Part shown: positions 43,311 to 54,400 of the stretch, in pieces
How positions within the stretch are numbered: the stretch's first letter is position 1
How the letters are laid out: each line of letters starts with the position of its first letter
Source of the DNA: Macrotis lagotis
Lineage: Eukaryota; Chordata; Mammalia; Peramelemorphia; Peramelidae
Assembly (NCBI RefSeq): GCF_037893015.1
Contig: NC_133666.1
Location: 563,669,468-563,733,467 of the forward strand
Direction: 5' to 3'
DNA length: 64,000 nt
Notes under the pieces: generated by a model
What the model was told of the DNA's origin: nothing
The model's input: only the letters and a program-made list of their open reading frames with translations
The model's database searches: none
Translations under genes and position numbers: made by a program

Positions 43311-44400
43311 GAAGTTTGCCCAGGGGAAATGAGACAGACCAGACCTACATAGCATCTAAATAATTAAATTCATTCAAGACATTAACTGAACTAAAAACAT
43401 GTGAGCATACTTTGATTAGTTTGGACCTAGGTGTGAAGTGATACTTTGCATTACTCTCTAGTAATTGAAAATATTATTTGCTGACTTAGGACAGGGTATA
43501 TCAGCTTAGAAGACAATTGACTAAAAATTGACAAACTCTCCAATCTTGTTCAGTTAAAGTTCTTATTAAAAAAATTTCCAAAGTTCTATGAATTTAATTC
43601 TTCCATATCTTGTTATTGTTATAAACCTTAGCAATATTCAGAGTCCTTACAGCTTCTAGTTTGTAACTTTCAGACAAAAGTGTACTATGAAACTTTCTTT
43701 TGTAGAAGATTCAGCCAGGAAGCTCCTTGATTTTTTTGATGAGCAGTAAAGAGACACTCTCATACTTACTAATATGCATTATAAATTTTAGTAGAATGAT
43801 TATCCTGTCTTAGAGACAGGATAGGTAGAATCTTTTGGACTAAAATTCTACAAGGAGTGTTAGCTAAATAGGGATGGGAAGAAGTAAATTCTGGAGAAAC
43901 AACAAGAAGAGATTCTGATGAGGAGGAAAATAAATGATTATCTTAGAATTTGATATGGATACCCAAGAATAGCCAATTTACTTAATCAGAACTCAGATGC
44001 CATTTAGTGTTATTTTCTTTGTGAAATGTGTATGTGTTGATTACCTTGACATTTTGACAGATTTATAATGAAACTTTAGAATTTATTAAGGGGATTGTTC
44101 ATGGAAATTTAGAAAAGGAAATGATGATCACAAAGGAACACATAACTTCATCAAAATAGCTGATGCCCTATCTGAACTAATATGGAGATCCAGGAAACTG
44201 ATCAGCACAATGACTACAATTAGTACAATTAACACAGGATACTGTTGAGTTCATTAAATTCATGTTCTATATTTCTCATGATTGAAGAGGGTACAATAGG
44301 AATACAATGCTATATATGTTGCCAGGCATAGACATGTCAGATACTATTAGTTATCAGAAGAAGCTGGTATAAAAAAGAAAAGCCATCAAAAAAAATTCAA
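43311..44400. other. Intergenic DNA with no recognised feature
   Basis: No repeat family or coding similarity was seen. Confidence 0.4.
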
Positions 44401-44404
44401 ATCA

Positions 44405-45655
44405 ACTGAATAAAACAGGTCATGCTTTATGACCAAACAAGAAATAGAGTCCATTATAAATTGCAAAATGAATGATTTGGACTAAATTAAATTAAAAAGG
44501 TTTTGTACTAATAAAATTAATACAGAAGGAAAGCAGAAAGCTGGGAAACAATCTTCACAACTAGGAGTTCTGATAAAGGTCTCATTTCTAAAATATTTAG
44601 AGAATTGCATCAAATTTATAAGTTTACAAGTCATTCCCCAATTGATAAGTTGTTAAAGGATATGAAGTTTTCAAATGAAGAAATTAAAGTTATATATAAT
44701 CATATGAAAAATGATCCAAATCATTATTGATTAGAGAAATATAAATTGAAAGAACTATGAAGTATCACTTCAAACCTGTCAGATTGGCTAAGATGATAAA
44801 AAGGGAAAATGATCAATGTGGGAGAGGTTGTGGGAGGATTGGCACATTAATGCATTGCTGGTGTATATATCCAAAGAGTAATAAAACTGATCATACTCTT
44901 TGACCCAGTAATTCCAATTCTAGGACTTTATCCTGAAGAAAACATAAAAAATGGGAACTATCCTACATGTTCTAAAATATTCATAACAGTTCTTTTTTGT
45001 AGTGGTGAAGAATTGGGAAATTGAGGGGATGTCCATCAATTGGAGAATGACCAAATAAATTATATCATAGGAATATTATTGTTCTATAAGCACCAATAAA
45101 TGGTCAGACTCTAGAGAAGCTTAATGTGAATTACAGGATCTGAAGCTGAGTGAAGGCAGCAGAACCAAGAGAACATTCTACATATTAATAACAATATTGT
45201 GAGTTGATCAACTTTGATGGATGAAGCTTCTCTCAGCAATTGAGAGGGCTAGGATGACTCTATTAGATTTGCTTTCAACATTGCTATCCCCATCAGAGGA
45301 AGAAAACAAGACAAAACAAAACAAAACAAAGAATCTGATAACTACATTCACTTAAAAAAAATCTCTGATGTATTTATTTCCTTTAATCCTAACTCTTCCA
45401 AACCAAAAATGGTTAATCTATAAACATGTTTAACACAAATGTGTATGTACAATATTAACCTGACTGTTTGCTGCTGTGGGGAGGGGTGAGACTAGGATGC
45501 TACCAGTTTTTTTCCTAAAAATGTTGGCCAGTAACATATTGAGAAAGGAGGGTGGAAGGAAATTTTGTAACTTAAAAATATACATAGGCATATGCATGAA
45601 TGTTGAAAAACTTTCTTAACATGTATTTGGAAGAATATCAATAAAAATGAATAAA
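44405..45655 (+). mobile_element. L1 ORF2 3' end and 3' UTR (5'-truncated)
   Basis: Collinear with the L1 at 28870-30420: atgaccaaacaagaaatagag, tctgataaaggtctcatttc, cctgtcagattggctaagatg, ctttgacccagtaattcc, tccatcaattggagaatgacc, and the 3' UTR ending in aataaaaatgaataaa. No open frame. Unlike the other copy, its 3' UTR contains an extra 60-bp segment at 45487-45546. Confidence 0.9.
45487..45546 (+). repeat. 60-bp templated insertion in the L1 3' UTR
   Basis: The segment from tgagactaggat to acatattgagaaa matches 47443-47503 with about five differences. The other L1 copy in the window runs without it from gggaggtgggg to gggcagaaggaaattttg. It is therefore an insertion into this L1, probably copied from the unique site 2 kb away. 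Confidence 0.85.
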
Positions 45656-45996
45656 GCAGCTCATGCTAGACAATACTTATTTCCTTTTTTAATAAATAGG
45701 GCTATCAGACTGGTAGATTAGGGGGAAACCTTAGATATAATTTATATAGTTCAATAAATCAGTCGGCCAAGACTTTTATAATTCTTGCATAAAAGATGGA
45801 GAGGTGGATTGGGAAGCTGTATAGCCATTTGAATTTAAAACTGCTTCAAAGGTTGGATTCAAAAAACTGTCATTTGTGGTGTAATGTTAACAAATGCCTT
45901 GGAGCTTTTTAATAGATTGCCTATTGATTTACATAAAGATCTAGAATGGATTTTGTTGTTGTTGTTGTTGCTGCAGAAAACAAAAAATTGAGAGAG

Positions 45997-46042
45997 TTAG
46001 GGTTAGGGTTAGGGTTAGGGTTAGGGTTAGGGTTAGGGTTAG
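45997..46042 (+). repeat. Interstitial telomeric repeat (TTAGGG)7
   Basis: 46 bp of perfect TTAGGG: seven full units plus ttag. It lies between gagag and acaactatt, preceded at 45952-45971 by a short GTT tract. It is far from any chromosome end signature and is of the short interstitial type. Confidence 0.98.
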
Positions 46043-46194
46043 ACAACTATTAGGCAAAATATAATAAAATGAAATTTAAAAAGGACAAATGCTAAAGTCA
46101 CATTTGGATTCAAAAATTCACCTTAATTATTATAAAATGGGAAAGACATTACCAGAAATCAGTTAATATGCAAAAATATAGAGATTTAATATAA

Positions 46195-46535
46195 TAATTA
46201 TAGTTACTTTTATTTTGTGATTTAAGGTTTACAACATTTATATATGTATTTATATATGTATTTATATATATTATATTTATATATGTATTATATATATGTA
46301 TTTATATATGTGTATTATATATATATATATATGTATTATGTCATTTGATCTTCATATCAACTCTGTGAGGTAAATACTGTTATTATTCCTGTTGACAGAC
46401 CAGAAAACTGAAGTTTAGAGAGATCAAAGTTCTTGCCCTGGTTCACACAGCTATTAAAATGGTTTAGACAGGATTTGAATTCTGGTTGTTTTGACTCCAG
46501 GATCACTTTACCCATTATATTATATAACTGCCATG
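46195..46535 (+). mobile_element. MIR-type CORE-SINE 3' part with AT-rich expansion
   Basis: The start of the SINE core (tgatttaaggtttacaac) is followed by an expanded tatatatgtatt array (46238-46335), then cttcatatcaactctgtgaggtaaatactg and gttcacacagctatt...tgactccaggatcac. Confidence 0.75.
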
Positions 46536-46719
46536 ATGCATTGAATGCTGAATATGGGCAGCAGTAGGATATAGAAGATTAAAAAAAAACTAATGTAATC
46601 TTAGACTGCATTTGAAAAGTAGATTATTCAAGACCATGGAGGTGATAATCCTATTGTACTCTGTACTGTGTTAATTCTGTATATACATTTTATTAAGATT
46701 AAGGTGTAGAATATCCACT

Positions 46720-47070
46720 AAAGGTCTGTAAGAGGGGTGAAGAACTTAGAGATGATGTAATATGAGGGTTGGTTGAAACAACTAGGAATGTTTCAATAGG
46801 AGATAGGTATAGGGTTTAGAAAGAAGAGCATATATAAATTATGTTAAAGTATTTGAAGGGATGCAATGTGAAGAGGGGTTAGATTTGTTTTACTTGTCCT
46901 GAGAGAGTGGAATGGGTTGCCTTGGGAGGTAATATATACCTATACTTTAAGCAAAATATTGAATGAATACTTGTGAGATAGGTTGTGGAGGAATGTTCAT
47001 TTTTGGGCCCCATTTGTATTTTGTTGCTTCTGCAGTTCTAATCCTGAGATTCTGGAATTCTGTGATCTTA
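46720..47070 (+). mobile_element. L3/CR1-type LINE 3' end
   Basis: Reads agtatttgaagggatgcaatgtgaagaggggttagatttgttttacttg...gagtggaatgggttgccttgggaggtaa...gagattctggaattctgtgatc. Confidence 0.8.
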
Positions 47071-48030
47071 TTTATATTTTCAAACTTCTCAGTACTAGGT
47101 TCTGGTTGACATGATGCATGTAAAGAGGTTTACCGAATGTAAACTTCTATATAAATGTTAGCTTCCTCTATGACAATGCTTCTTGAAAAGGTATCAAAGA
47201 CTATTTGATCAAATGAATTTAAAAACTGAATTGCAAGTGTGAAAATAACATATATACTAGTTTTATGAGAAAACTTCATAGAACTAAAATTATCATTTCC
47301 TCCTGCTTAAAGTCAGTAATAATCAAGATTTATAGAGGAAAAAACTTAGAAGTCAAATGGATTGCCTCAGGAACATGGTCAGTGTGGGAATCTGAAATCA
47401 GCCCTTGTGCTCACCAAATCTGTATTCTCTCATGCAATATGCTGAGACTAGGATACAACCAGTTTTTTTTCCTAAAAATGTTGGCCAGTAACATATTGAG
47501 AAATGTAAGAGAAACAAAATCAGCAAGAAATCTTATTGTCTGCTGGTATACCTTTTGCTGAACAGAAAACAATAGATTAAAAAAAAGGCCCAGGCACCAC
47601 AGTAACTTCAAAATGCCCTTAAAGAAGGGCAGAGATATTTTCGGAATGACTTCTTAGAAGATACCAGAGATTAGTGAGATAGCTACAAGCTTTATAGACA
47701 ATGATGAAATTGGGCATAAAACCCATAGAGAACCCATAGAAATGATATTGCCTATTGACTTTGTTTTTGGAAAATTAACAAAGACAAACTGCTAAATAAG
47801 TACTATGATGCAAGAGATCAACTTGCTAATTCACTAGGATGATTTGAACTTCTCCACTAATGAATCTCATATCAATGGTTAAGGCAATATTTCATATAGT
47901 AAAGTTAAGATTTGCTTTAAATTTCCCATGTTCTGCAACAGCTCCAATTTCAAGACTGACATTTCTCAGGAAAGGAAGTTGAGGACTCAGTGAACACTAA
48001 AAATGTCATTATTGGTCTCAAAAGACTTTC
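47071..48030. other. Intergenic DNA with no recognised repeat family
   Basis: A 98-codon plus frame (47265-47561) and a 66-codon minus frame have no similarity that I recognise. Apart from the source segment above nothing stands out. Confidence 0.4.
47443..47503 (+). repeat. Source copy of the 60-bp segment
   Basis: Partner of 45487-45546. It lies in sequence with no recognised repeat, within chance frames on both strands. Confidence 0.8.
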
Positions 48031-48039
48031 TCATCTTGA

Positions 48040-48140
48040 GACTAATCAACTAACAAAGATTTATTAATTTGTTAGTACAGATGTTAGGCACTGTGGGGGG
48101 AAACAAAGAAAGTGAATTAAACAATCCCTAACTCTCAAGG
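48040..48140 (-). mobile_element. Inverted L2 tail fragment
   Basis: Reads caaagatttattaatttgttagtacagatgttaggcactgtg, then aatccctaactctcaagg. Confidence 0.5.
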
Positions 48141-48870
48141 AAATAGGTCTCAACATTTATCCCATTTTGAAATTTTACTAAAGGAATCAAGACAACCTAA
48201 TGCACAGAATATTTTCTGGAGAAAAAACATAATCATCAACAAAGCTCTTGAAGAGCTAGCAGCTGGATTGCCTTAAGGAAACCGTAGACGCTTTAATCAT
48301 CCCAAACTTCTCTCTGAAAAAAGACACTCTAATACCAATATCCTACTAGTGTGGTATAGCTGCAAGTCATGCAACATTAAAACTTGTAGAGAATTAAAAA
48401 TATGAATCACATAGAGGATGAAAGAGGGGGGAAATTGAATATCTAAATAGGTTGCCACATATCATAAATATGAAATATGGAAGAAAAATCAGTTAAAAAT
48501 GCCATTGGGAACTGCATGAAGGAAAAAGATGAGCAATTTACATGCTAAGAGCAAGGCATAGCAACTGATGGATGGGCAGATGGGCAGACTATCCTCATTA
48601 TATCAGGAGAAAGAGAGGATGGCAGCCAATCTGTTAAGTGGACTATTCACAATGAACCTTATGAGAGGATTTGGTTGAGAGTGATTCAGGATGGGCAGAA
48701 CAGGTGCATTGTGATCTATATCATTGATAGAAACAATCAGATTGAGGAAATCATGAAATCATTTGGCTAGTTTAATATATGGAATTCTACTAACAACTCA
48801 TCCATGTGGTATGTTATGGTTTACAAAGATTCCTTGATATCTTTCCCCCAATCCCTTTCTTCACCAGAAG
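48141..48870. other. Intergenic DNA with no recognised feature
   Basis: No repeat family or coding similarity was seen. Confidence 0.4.
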
Positions 48871-48874
48871 TAAT

Positions 48875-49110
48875 TAAGTGGTGGAGTTGATCTGAGTTAA
48901 AATCTGGCCTGAGACATTTATTAGCTGTATCACCCTGTGTAAGTCACTTAACTTCTGTCTGCCTCAGTTTCCTCAGCTGTAAAATGGGAATAATAATAAC
49001 ACCTGTATCTGAAGGATAATGTGAGGAGAAAATAAAATAATATTTATAATGGGCTTGGCACATTGCTTGATAATATTCACTTAAATAATGTTTGTTGCTT
49101 TCCTGCTTGA
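48875..49110 (+). mobile_element. MIR-type SINE
   Basis: Reads gtggtggagttgatctgag...gtaagtcacttaacttctgtctgcctcagtttcctcagctgtaaaatggg...cttggcacattgc. Confidence 0.8.
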
Positions 49111-49244
49111 GCAGGGTTGGCTTCCTTTTATACATCCCCTATTTTTGTTTAACTTTTTTGTTTTCTCTATCTCAAGATTTCTGATCATAAATGTTATGGT
49201 TCTATTTTGTAGAACATTTGCTCATTATTTTGCTGTGGAGGCAA

Positions 49245-49390
49245 AATAATTCAGTGACAATAATGCTACATTTAGAATCAAAGAATTTAGATTTGAATCC
49301 CATCTCTACTTCTCTGTGTGACCTTCCTGTCACAAGTAAAATAAAAGAATTGGATTATATGGCATCAACCCTGAAATTCTACATGTCCAT
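49245..49390 (+). mobile_element. MIR-like SINE
   Basis: Reads ttagatttgaatcccatctctac...ttggattatatggcatcaaccctgaaattctac. Confidence 0.6.
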
Positions 49391-49451
49391 ATTAGTCACT
49401 CATTTCTGTAAGTTTTTTTAACCTGTTATCTAGTACATATATCACATTCTT

Positions 49452-49737
49452 GGTGCAGTGGATAGAGGACTAGCCTTGGAGTCAAGAGGACTTGAGTATG
49501 AATCCAGCCTCAAACACTTGACTCTTACTAGTGTGTGACCTTGGGCAAGTCACTTAACCCTAATTTCTCTCCTCCAGTATAATCTCTAGTTGTCCTGATT
49601 CAAATCTGGCTACTGGACCCAGATGGCCCTGGAGGAGCACAACCCCTCCCTTCTCACTCAAATCCACTTCAAGTGCTTGGCATGTCATCCCCACCCTGAT
49701 GTCATGATCTTCTTCAAGAATGAAGGACAAACATCCT
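49452..49737 (+). mobile_element. RTE-tailed SINE, full-length
   Basis: Head ttggtgcagtggatagaggac, box-like gtgtgtgaccttgggcaagtcac, body ctggacccagatggccctggagg and tail cctgatgtcatgatcttcttcaagaatgaaggacaaac. Confidence 0.92.
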
Positions 49738-50099
49738 CATCATATTCTCAACTTATATCAAATTGAATTTTTATGTATATGCCTTTCTAACTGTCTTTTA
49801 ATGAAATAGCAAGAAACAAATTATGCTGCTCACTAAAGCAAGTCATTATTGGACAAGATGAATGGCTCTTATTTAAACCATTTTTCCCACAGAGAAGTCT
49901 TGATGAAGGTTGAGTAGAGGAATGCAATTTCGCTGTGTTAAAGTTTAACCCCAGGAAGAGATAAAGAGATCTTAGCTGGATGGTGGGTGTGATGAGTCAC
50001 TATTTGAGTATGTGTGGATCCTGTGAGATAAACCTTTGGTATGCTTTGAAGCCATGCTGCCCACATGGTCACTACAAGATTTTAATAGGAACAGAGAGG
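49738..50099. other. Intergenic DNA with no recognised feature
   Basis: No repeat family or coding similarity was seen. Confidence 0.4.
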
Positions 50100-50285
50100 G
50101 TCATCACATTTAGAGCTGGAAGAGACTAGAAATCATCTAATCAAACCCCCTCATTTTAGAGTAGGGTGAACTAAGGTCCCCCTAGCACAAGTAACTTGTT
50201 CAAGATGAACAGTAGAGGAATTGGGTTCTGTACCTAGGTCTTCTAATTTGAAATTCTGTACTCTTTAAATGACAACACACTGGGC
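50100..50285 (+). mobile_element. THER/MIR-type SINE
   Basis: Reads tttagagctggaagagactagaaatcatctaatcaaaccccctcattttagag...taggtcttctaatttgaaattctgtactc. Confidence 0.75.
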
Positions 50286-51129
50286 TCTTAATGCTCCTTG
50301 TCATTATTCAGGTTAGCTGAGACCTTCTTACATCTGATCTAAGGAATGGAAGGAGCCTTCATGGAGGAGGGAGCATATGAACTGGAGCTTGAGAGAAATT
50401 TTACAGGGGGAATAAAAAGACTCTGACTTGAAGGGAACAAACTTTAACAGCTCCATATTTTCCTTTGGCATTTTGTAACATGATGGGGAAACTGACACAG
50501 AGAATTTGTTGAATTCATCAATAAGAATTTGGATCTAACAAATCTGAATTCTTTTAAGCTGGATTATGATGACAGGTTTACGTGCTTTCTACTCCCTACT
50601 AAAATCTTACTAGCTGTATGTCCCTGGGGGAAGTTATTTAACCTCTCTGAGTAGACTTTGAGCCAAGCTTCACTATAAAAAGCTGAAGCTTAAGAATGGT
50701 GGGTTGCATCATATTAGCAATTTCCCTGGTATTCCTGGCAATCTGAACCTTAATGTCTTTATTCCAATCCCTGGCTTTCTCATTCCTCTTGTATAGCTCC
50801 TTGGAAGTTGGTCTTTATGAGAAACTGATCCCAGGTAACTTCACTTGTGATATGATTTGGATCCCTCAATTTCCTGCCCCTTCACCTCATCTTTTGTCCT
50901 TAGGGAGCTTTTCTCCCTTCAGTCCTACTGAAGAAGTAAGTTGCTGAGTTATTTATTTTCACTCTCTGTGTTGAACTTTTGATACCTAAATTGTCTACAT
51001 GTGAATTCATATGCTGACCTTTTAACAACTATAAACAACTTATGTAATTGCTTTGTTTAGACAATGAAGTCACTTCTCTTAATATAGACTATTACTTTAA
51101 TTGAAAAGACTAGAAAATACTTTATCACA
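50286..51129. other. Intergenic DNA, one degraded MIR scrap
   Basis: A MIR-like ttactagctgtatgtccctgggggaagttatttaacctc lies at 50605-50650. The rest is unassigned. A 64-codon frame at 50753-50947 has no recognised similarity. Confidence 0.45.
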
Positions 51130-51134
51130 TACAT

Positions 51135-51260
51135 AAGTCAATACAATAAACATTTGTGAAATGCTTACTATGTGTATGGCTCTATGCTAAACAGGAGTCC
51201 ACAAAAGAGGCAAAAGACAGTCCCTGCCCTTAGAATCTTAGATCTTAGAATCTTTTGCAA
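51135..51260 (-). mobile_element. Inverted L2 tail and adjoining repeat
   Basis: Reads acataagtcaatacaataaacatttgtgaaatgcttactatgtg...gcaaaagacagtccctgccctta. A short tandem cttagaatcttagat/cttagaatc follows at 51235-51255. Confidence 0.55.
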
Positions 51261-51454
51261 TTCATATGAGAACAAAGAGATAGAAGGACCAGTTGTCTAG
51301 TTCCTTAGATTGGTCTTCAGGACATTGATGAACTTTGAAGATGTCAGCTTGGTTCTTAGGACCCATCCTTACCTCTGAGCTCAGAAAGTCAATTTTGTCA
51401 TATACTTGTCATATTTAGATCTCAGAGGACAGATTCACACTAACTACAAGGGTA

Positions 51455-51590
51455 TGAAGCAAAGAGTACTGGACTTGGAAGTTAGAGAGAAATGCCTTCT
51501 AGTCCCTTCTTTGATGCTTATTAGTGTAATAGAGGACATTTAACACTTAAGTTTCCTCATTTATAAAATGGGGCCAATAAAACTCACAGT
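51455..51590 (+). mobile_element. MIR-like SINE
   Basis: Reads aagagtactggacttggaagttag...aagtttcctcatttataaaatgggg. Confidence 0.65.
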
Positions 51591-51597
51591 CAAAAAA

Positions 51598-51845
51598 AGT
51601 GCTGGTCATAAAGACAGGAAGACTCCTCTTTCTGAGTTCAAATCCAGTCTCTGACACTTACTCCCTGTATGACCCTGGTCAAGTCACTTAACCCTGTTTG
51701 CCTTTGTTTTCTCATCTGTAAAATGAACTGGAGAAGAAAATGGCAAAGGACTCGATTACCTTTGCCAAGAAACTCCAAATGGGGTAATGAAGAGCTGGGG
51801 TGATGGGGAGGGGCACGGATAAAGAATGAAATGACTCAACAAGAT
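51598..51845 (+). mobile_element. MAR1-like SINE
   Basis: Reads gagttcaaatccagtctctgacac...ctgtaaaatgaactggagaagaaaatggc...tttgccaagaaactccaaatggggtaatg and ends aaatgactcaacaag. Confidence 0.9.
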
Positions 51846-52098
51846 GGGCAGCCCTCTAAGATTAAACTTGTTACCTAAGTTGAATTTTACAAGGATAGTT
51901 TCCACTTTGGGAGTTCCATATATTATTGGATAATATTCATGGATAAAAACACACACATATACATAAATACACAGACACTTGCAAACTTAAATGCATATGT
52001 GTATATATCTATCTGCAATACTGTGGGTCTCAAAAAATACATAGGAAATGTTTCTTAAGCCTTTAAATTCATATAAATGTTAGCTATTATTGACAAAA

Positions 52099-52142
52099 TG
52101 CATAGAAGACTAGGCAATCATGCATAGAAGACTAGGCAATCA
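52099..52142 (+). repeat. Perfect 22-bp tandem duplication
   Basis: Two identical 22-bp units (tgcatagaagac-taggcaatca) head to tail, with no third partial copy. Confidence 0.97.
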
Positions 52143-52339
52143 GCCAGAACTGGCATTTTATTACCTTATTCTCAGAAAATGTGACATTACTTTTTGTTAA
52201 AAGACTAGACTAGCATCTGCTCCTACCTCAATTGCCTTTGCTAGAGTTCATAGACAAGTAGACTCTGTGAAGACAATGGAACAGATAAAAAGGGCTTTTC
52301 TGATTACTTTGACTGCTGGGGACTCCTCTCCAAGTCAAA

Positions 52340-52520
52340 TTATAACTATTTTGTATATTTACCATATCTTTATATGTGTACGTGTTGCCTCTTTCAATAG
52401 AATGTAAACTCTTTGAGGGAAGAGACTGTTTCCTATCTTTTGTCTTTGTTTCCTTAACACAGAGCAGTATCTGGTATATAGAAAGTACTTTTTGAATACT
52501 TGTTTGAAGCATTGATTGTA
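52340..52520 (+). mobile_element. L2 3' tail
   Basis: Reads aatgtaaactctttgagggaagagactgtttcc...cacagagcagtatctggtatatagaaagtac. Confidence 0.75.
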
Positions 52521-52732
52521 AAGAACCTCAGAAATGATACTTTAATTAGGTAATACATTTTAACCTTATAATTAGATTCATAGGAGAAACTTTCTTTTTT
52601 CTTTCTTTCAAACGGCAATCAACCATTGTAACTTCAATTCAATGATCCTAGTTTTGCCCTTCCAGGGCCAAATAGAATATGTCTAATCCTTTTATGGCAG
52701 TCCCTATTTGAAGATAACTATCAGGTTTCCTT

Positions 52733-52880
52733 AAAGTCTTCTCCTCCCTAGTCTAAACATCCCCAGTTACTTTTGGTTCCTATAGTCTTCTCTTTAGGCT
52801 AAAAATTTCCATTTGCTTTTGTTTCCCCAAAATCTTCTCCTTCCTAGGCTAAACACCATCAGCTACTTCTCAAGTTGACT
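52733..52880. repeat. Imperfect ~50-bp tandem repeat, three units
   Basis: A tcttctcc-t-cctag-ctaaacatccccagttactt phrase occurs three times, about 50 bp apart. The unit resembles inverted L3/CR1 sequence (cttctccaggctaaacatcccc). Confidence 0.7.
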
Positions 52881-53019
52881 TTTTTCTTTTTTTGAGGGTG
52901 AGGCTGTTCCCAAATGCCAGATGTCACCTACTAAGGCTCAGAGCTATCTTTGAGTTTAAATATTTCTTGTATAAGTGTGTGAAATTCAATTTGGTTGTTA
53001 CCTAGACTTTGTGAATAGG

Positions 53020-53155
53020 CATTGAATTTTAAATTTAGATAGATTTTTAAGGGATTCTTTGAGATTGTCTAATTCATCTACAGAAGAGGAAATTTAGACT
53101 TAGAAAGACTGGCCAATTGACTAGATGACTTATCAGAGATCACCCAGATAATGAG
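53020..53155 (+). mobile_element. THER/MIR-type SINE
   Basis: Reads gagattgtctaattcatctacagaagaggaaatttagacttag...cagagatcacccagataatgag. Confidence 0.65.
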
Positions 53156-54400
53156 TCAGTCAACTAGCATTTATTTAACTTCTACTATATGATAGGTACT
53201 ATGCTAAGCACCAAGAATATTTTAAAAAAGGTAAAAAAACAATCCTTGCTCTCAAGGAACTCACAGTTAAATTCTGGAGAAGACATGCTAACAACTATGT
53301 GCTAACAAGATGCCTGATGGATAAATTAGAGGTAGTCTCAGAGGAAGACACAAAGATTAAGAAAGATTGGGAAAGACTTCTTGTAGAAGGTGAAACTATA
53401 GCTGGGACCTGAAGGAAGCCAGAAGGTGAAGATGAAGAGGAAGAGAATTCTAGGAATTTGAGACAGCTAAGAAAATGTTTGGAGCTGGGAATTTGAGAGA
53501 TGAAGTGTAATGTACAAGAATTTCAAGGAGGTCAGTGTCACAGGATCACAAGGTATGTGGAGAGGGGTAAAGTGTAAGAAGACTAGAAAAGTAGGAAGGG
53601 GCCAGATTATGAATGGTTTTAAGAGTCAGAGAATTTAAATTTTTCTTAAATTTTAATTTATTTTAAATTTATGAAATAAAACAAGCATTTCCATAACAGT
53701 AAAATTAAAATATTATTGTACATGAAGCTGAAAATCTTTTACGTAATTTCTATTCCTTTGAAATCATAATAGTTATCTTGTAAACTTCTTTTTCCCCCTT
53801 TTTGCCTTCCCTCCCCATCATAGAGATGGCTACCTTAGACACAAATTTTATATATATGTATACATATATACCTGTAAATCATTATGGATATAGGCAGTAT
53901 TTTTTATGAAGAAATCAAAGTCATTTATAGTCAGAGTATTTTATATTTGTACCTCAATGCAATAGAGAAGCACTGTAGTTTATTGAATTAGGGATGGTAG
54001 TGATGGAGGGTAATGTCTGTACTTTTGAAAAATCAGTTGAGAGCTGAGTGGAGGATGGATTGGAGTAGAGAAAGATGTGGGGCAGATAGATTAATTGGCA
54101 AGCTATTTTGATAGTACAAACATGAGATGATAAAAGCCTATACCAGATTAATGTTAGTGTTAGAAGATAGAAGGGGACCCATACAAAAGATTATGAAAGT
54201 AGAAATGACAGGACTTGACAACTGAATGGTTGAGAGAGTCAAAAGTTAAGTATGATGCCTAAGTTGCAAACTTCTGTGACTGAGATGATGGTGATATCCT
54301 CTACAGTAACAGAGAAGTTCTGAAAAGGGGAAGAGTTTGGAAGAAAAGAGAATGAGTTCAGTTTGGGACATATTGAGTTTATTAATAAACATATATTGGG
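53156..54400 (+). mobile_element. Inverted L2 tail followed by a long old dispersed repeat
   Basis: 53160-53215 is an inverted L2 terminus (tagcatttatttaacttctactatatgataggtac). 53300-53640 (gctgggacctgaaggaagccag...gtaggaaggggccagattatgaatgg) and 53960-54380 (gttgagagctgagtggaggatggattgg...gaatgagttcagtttgggacatattgag) belong to one old mammalian repeat that I recognise but cannot classify. 53640-53900 is AT-rich. Confidence 0.5.

Noticed and set aside
45997..46042. Chromosome end or assembly telomere
   Set aside because: Only seven units, with ordinary sequence continuing for kilobases on both sides.
49452..49540. tRNA gene
   Set aside because: The box-like GTGTGTGACC...GGGCAAGTC and head sequence belong to a tRNA-derived SINE. 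No cloverleaf could be completed here or in the other SINE heads.
52099..52142. CRISPR-like direct repeats
   Set aside because: Only two adjacent units without spacers, in a mammalian nuclear context. No CRISPR array exists in the window.
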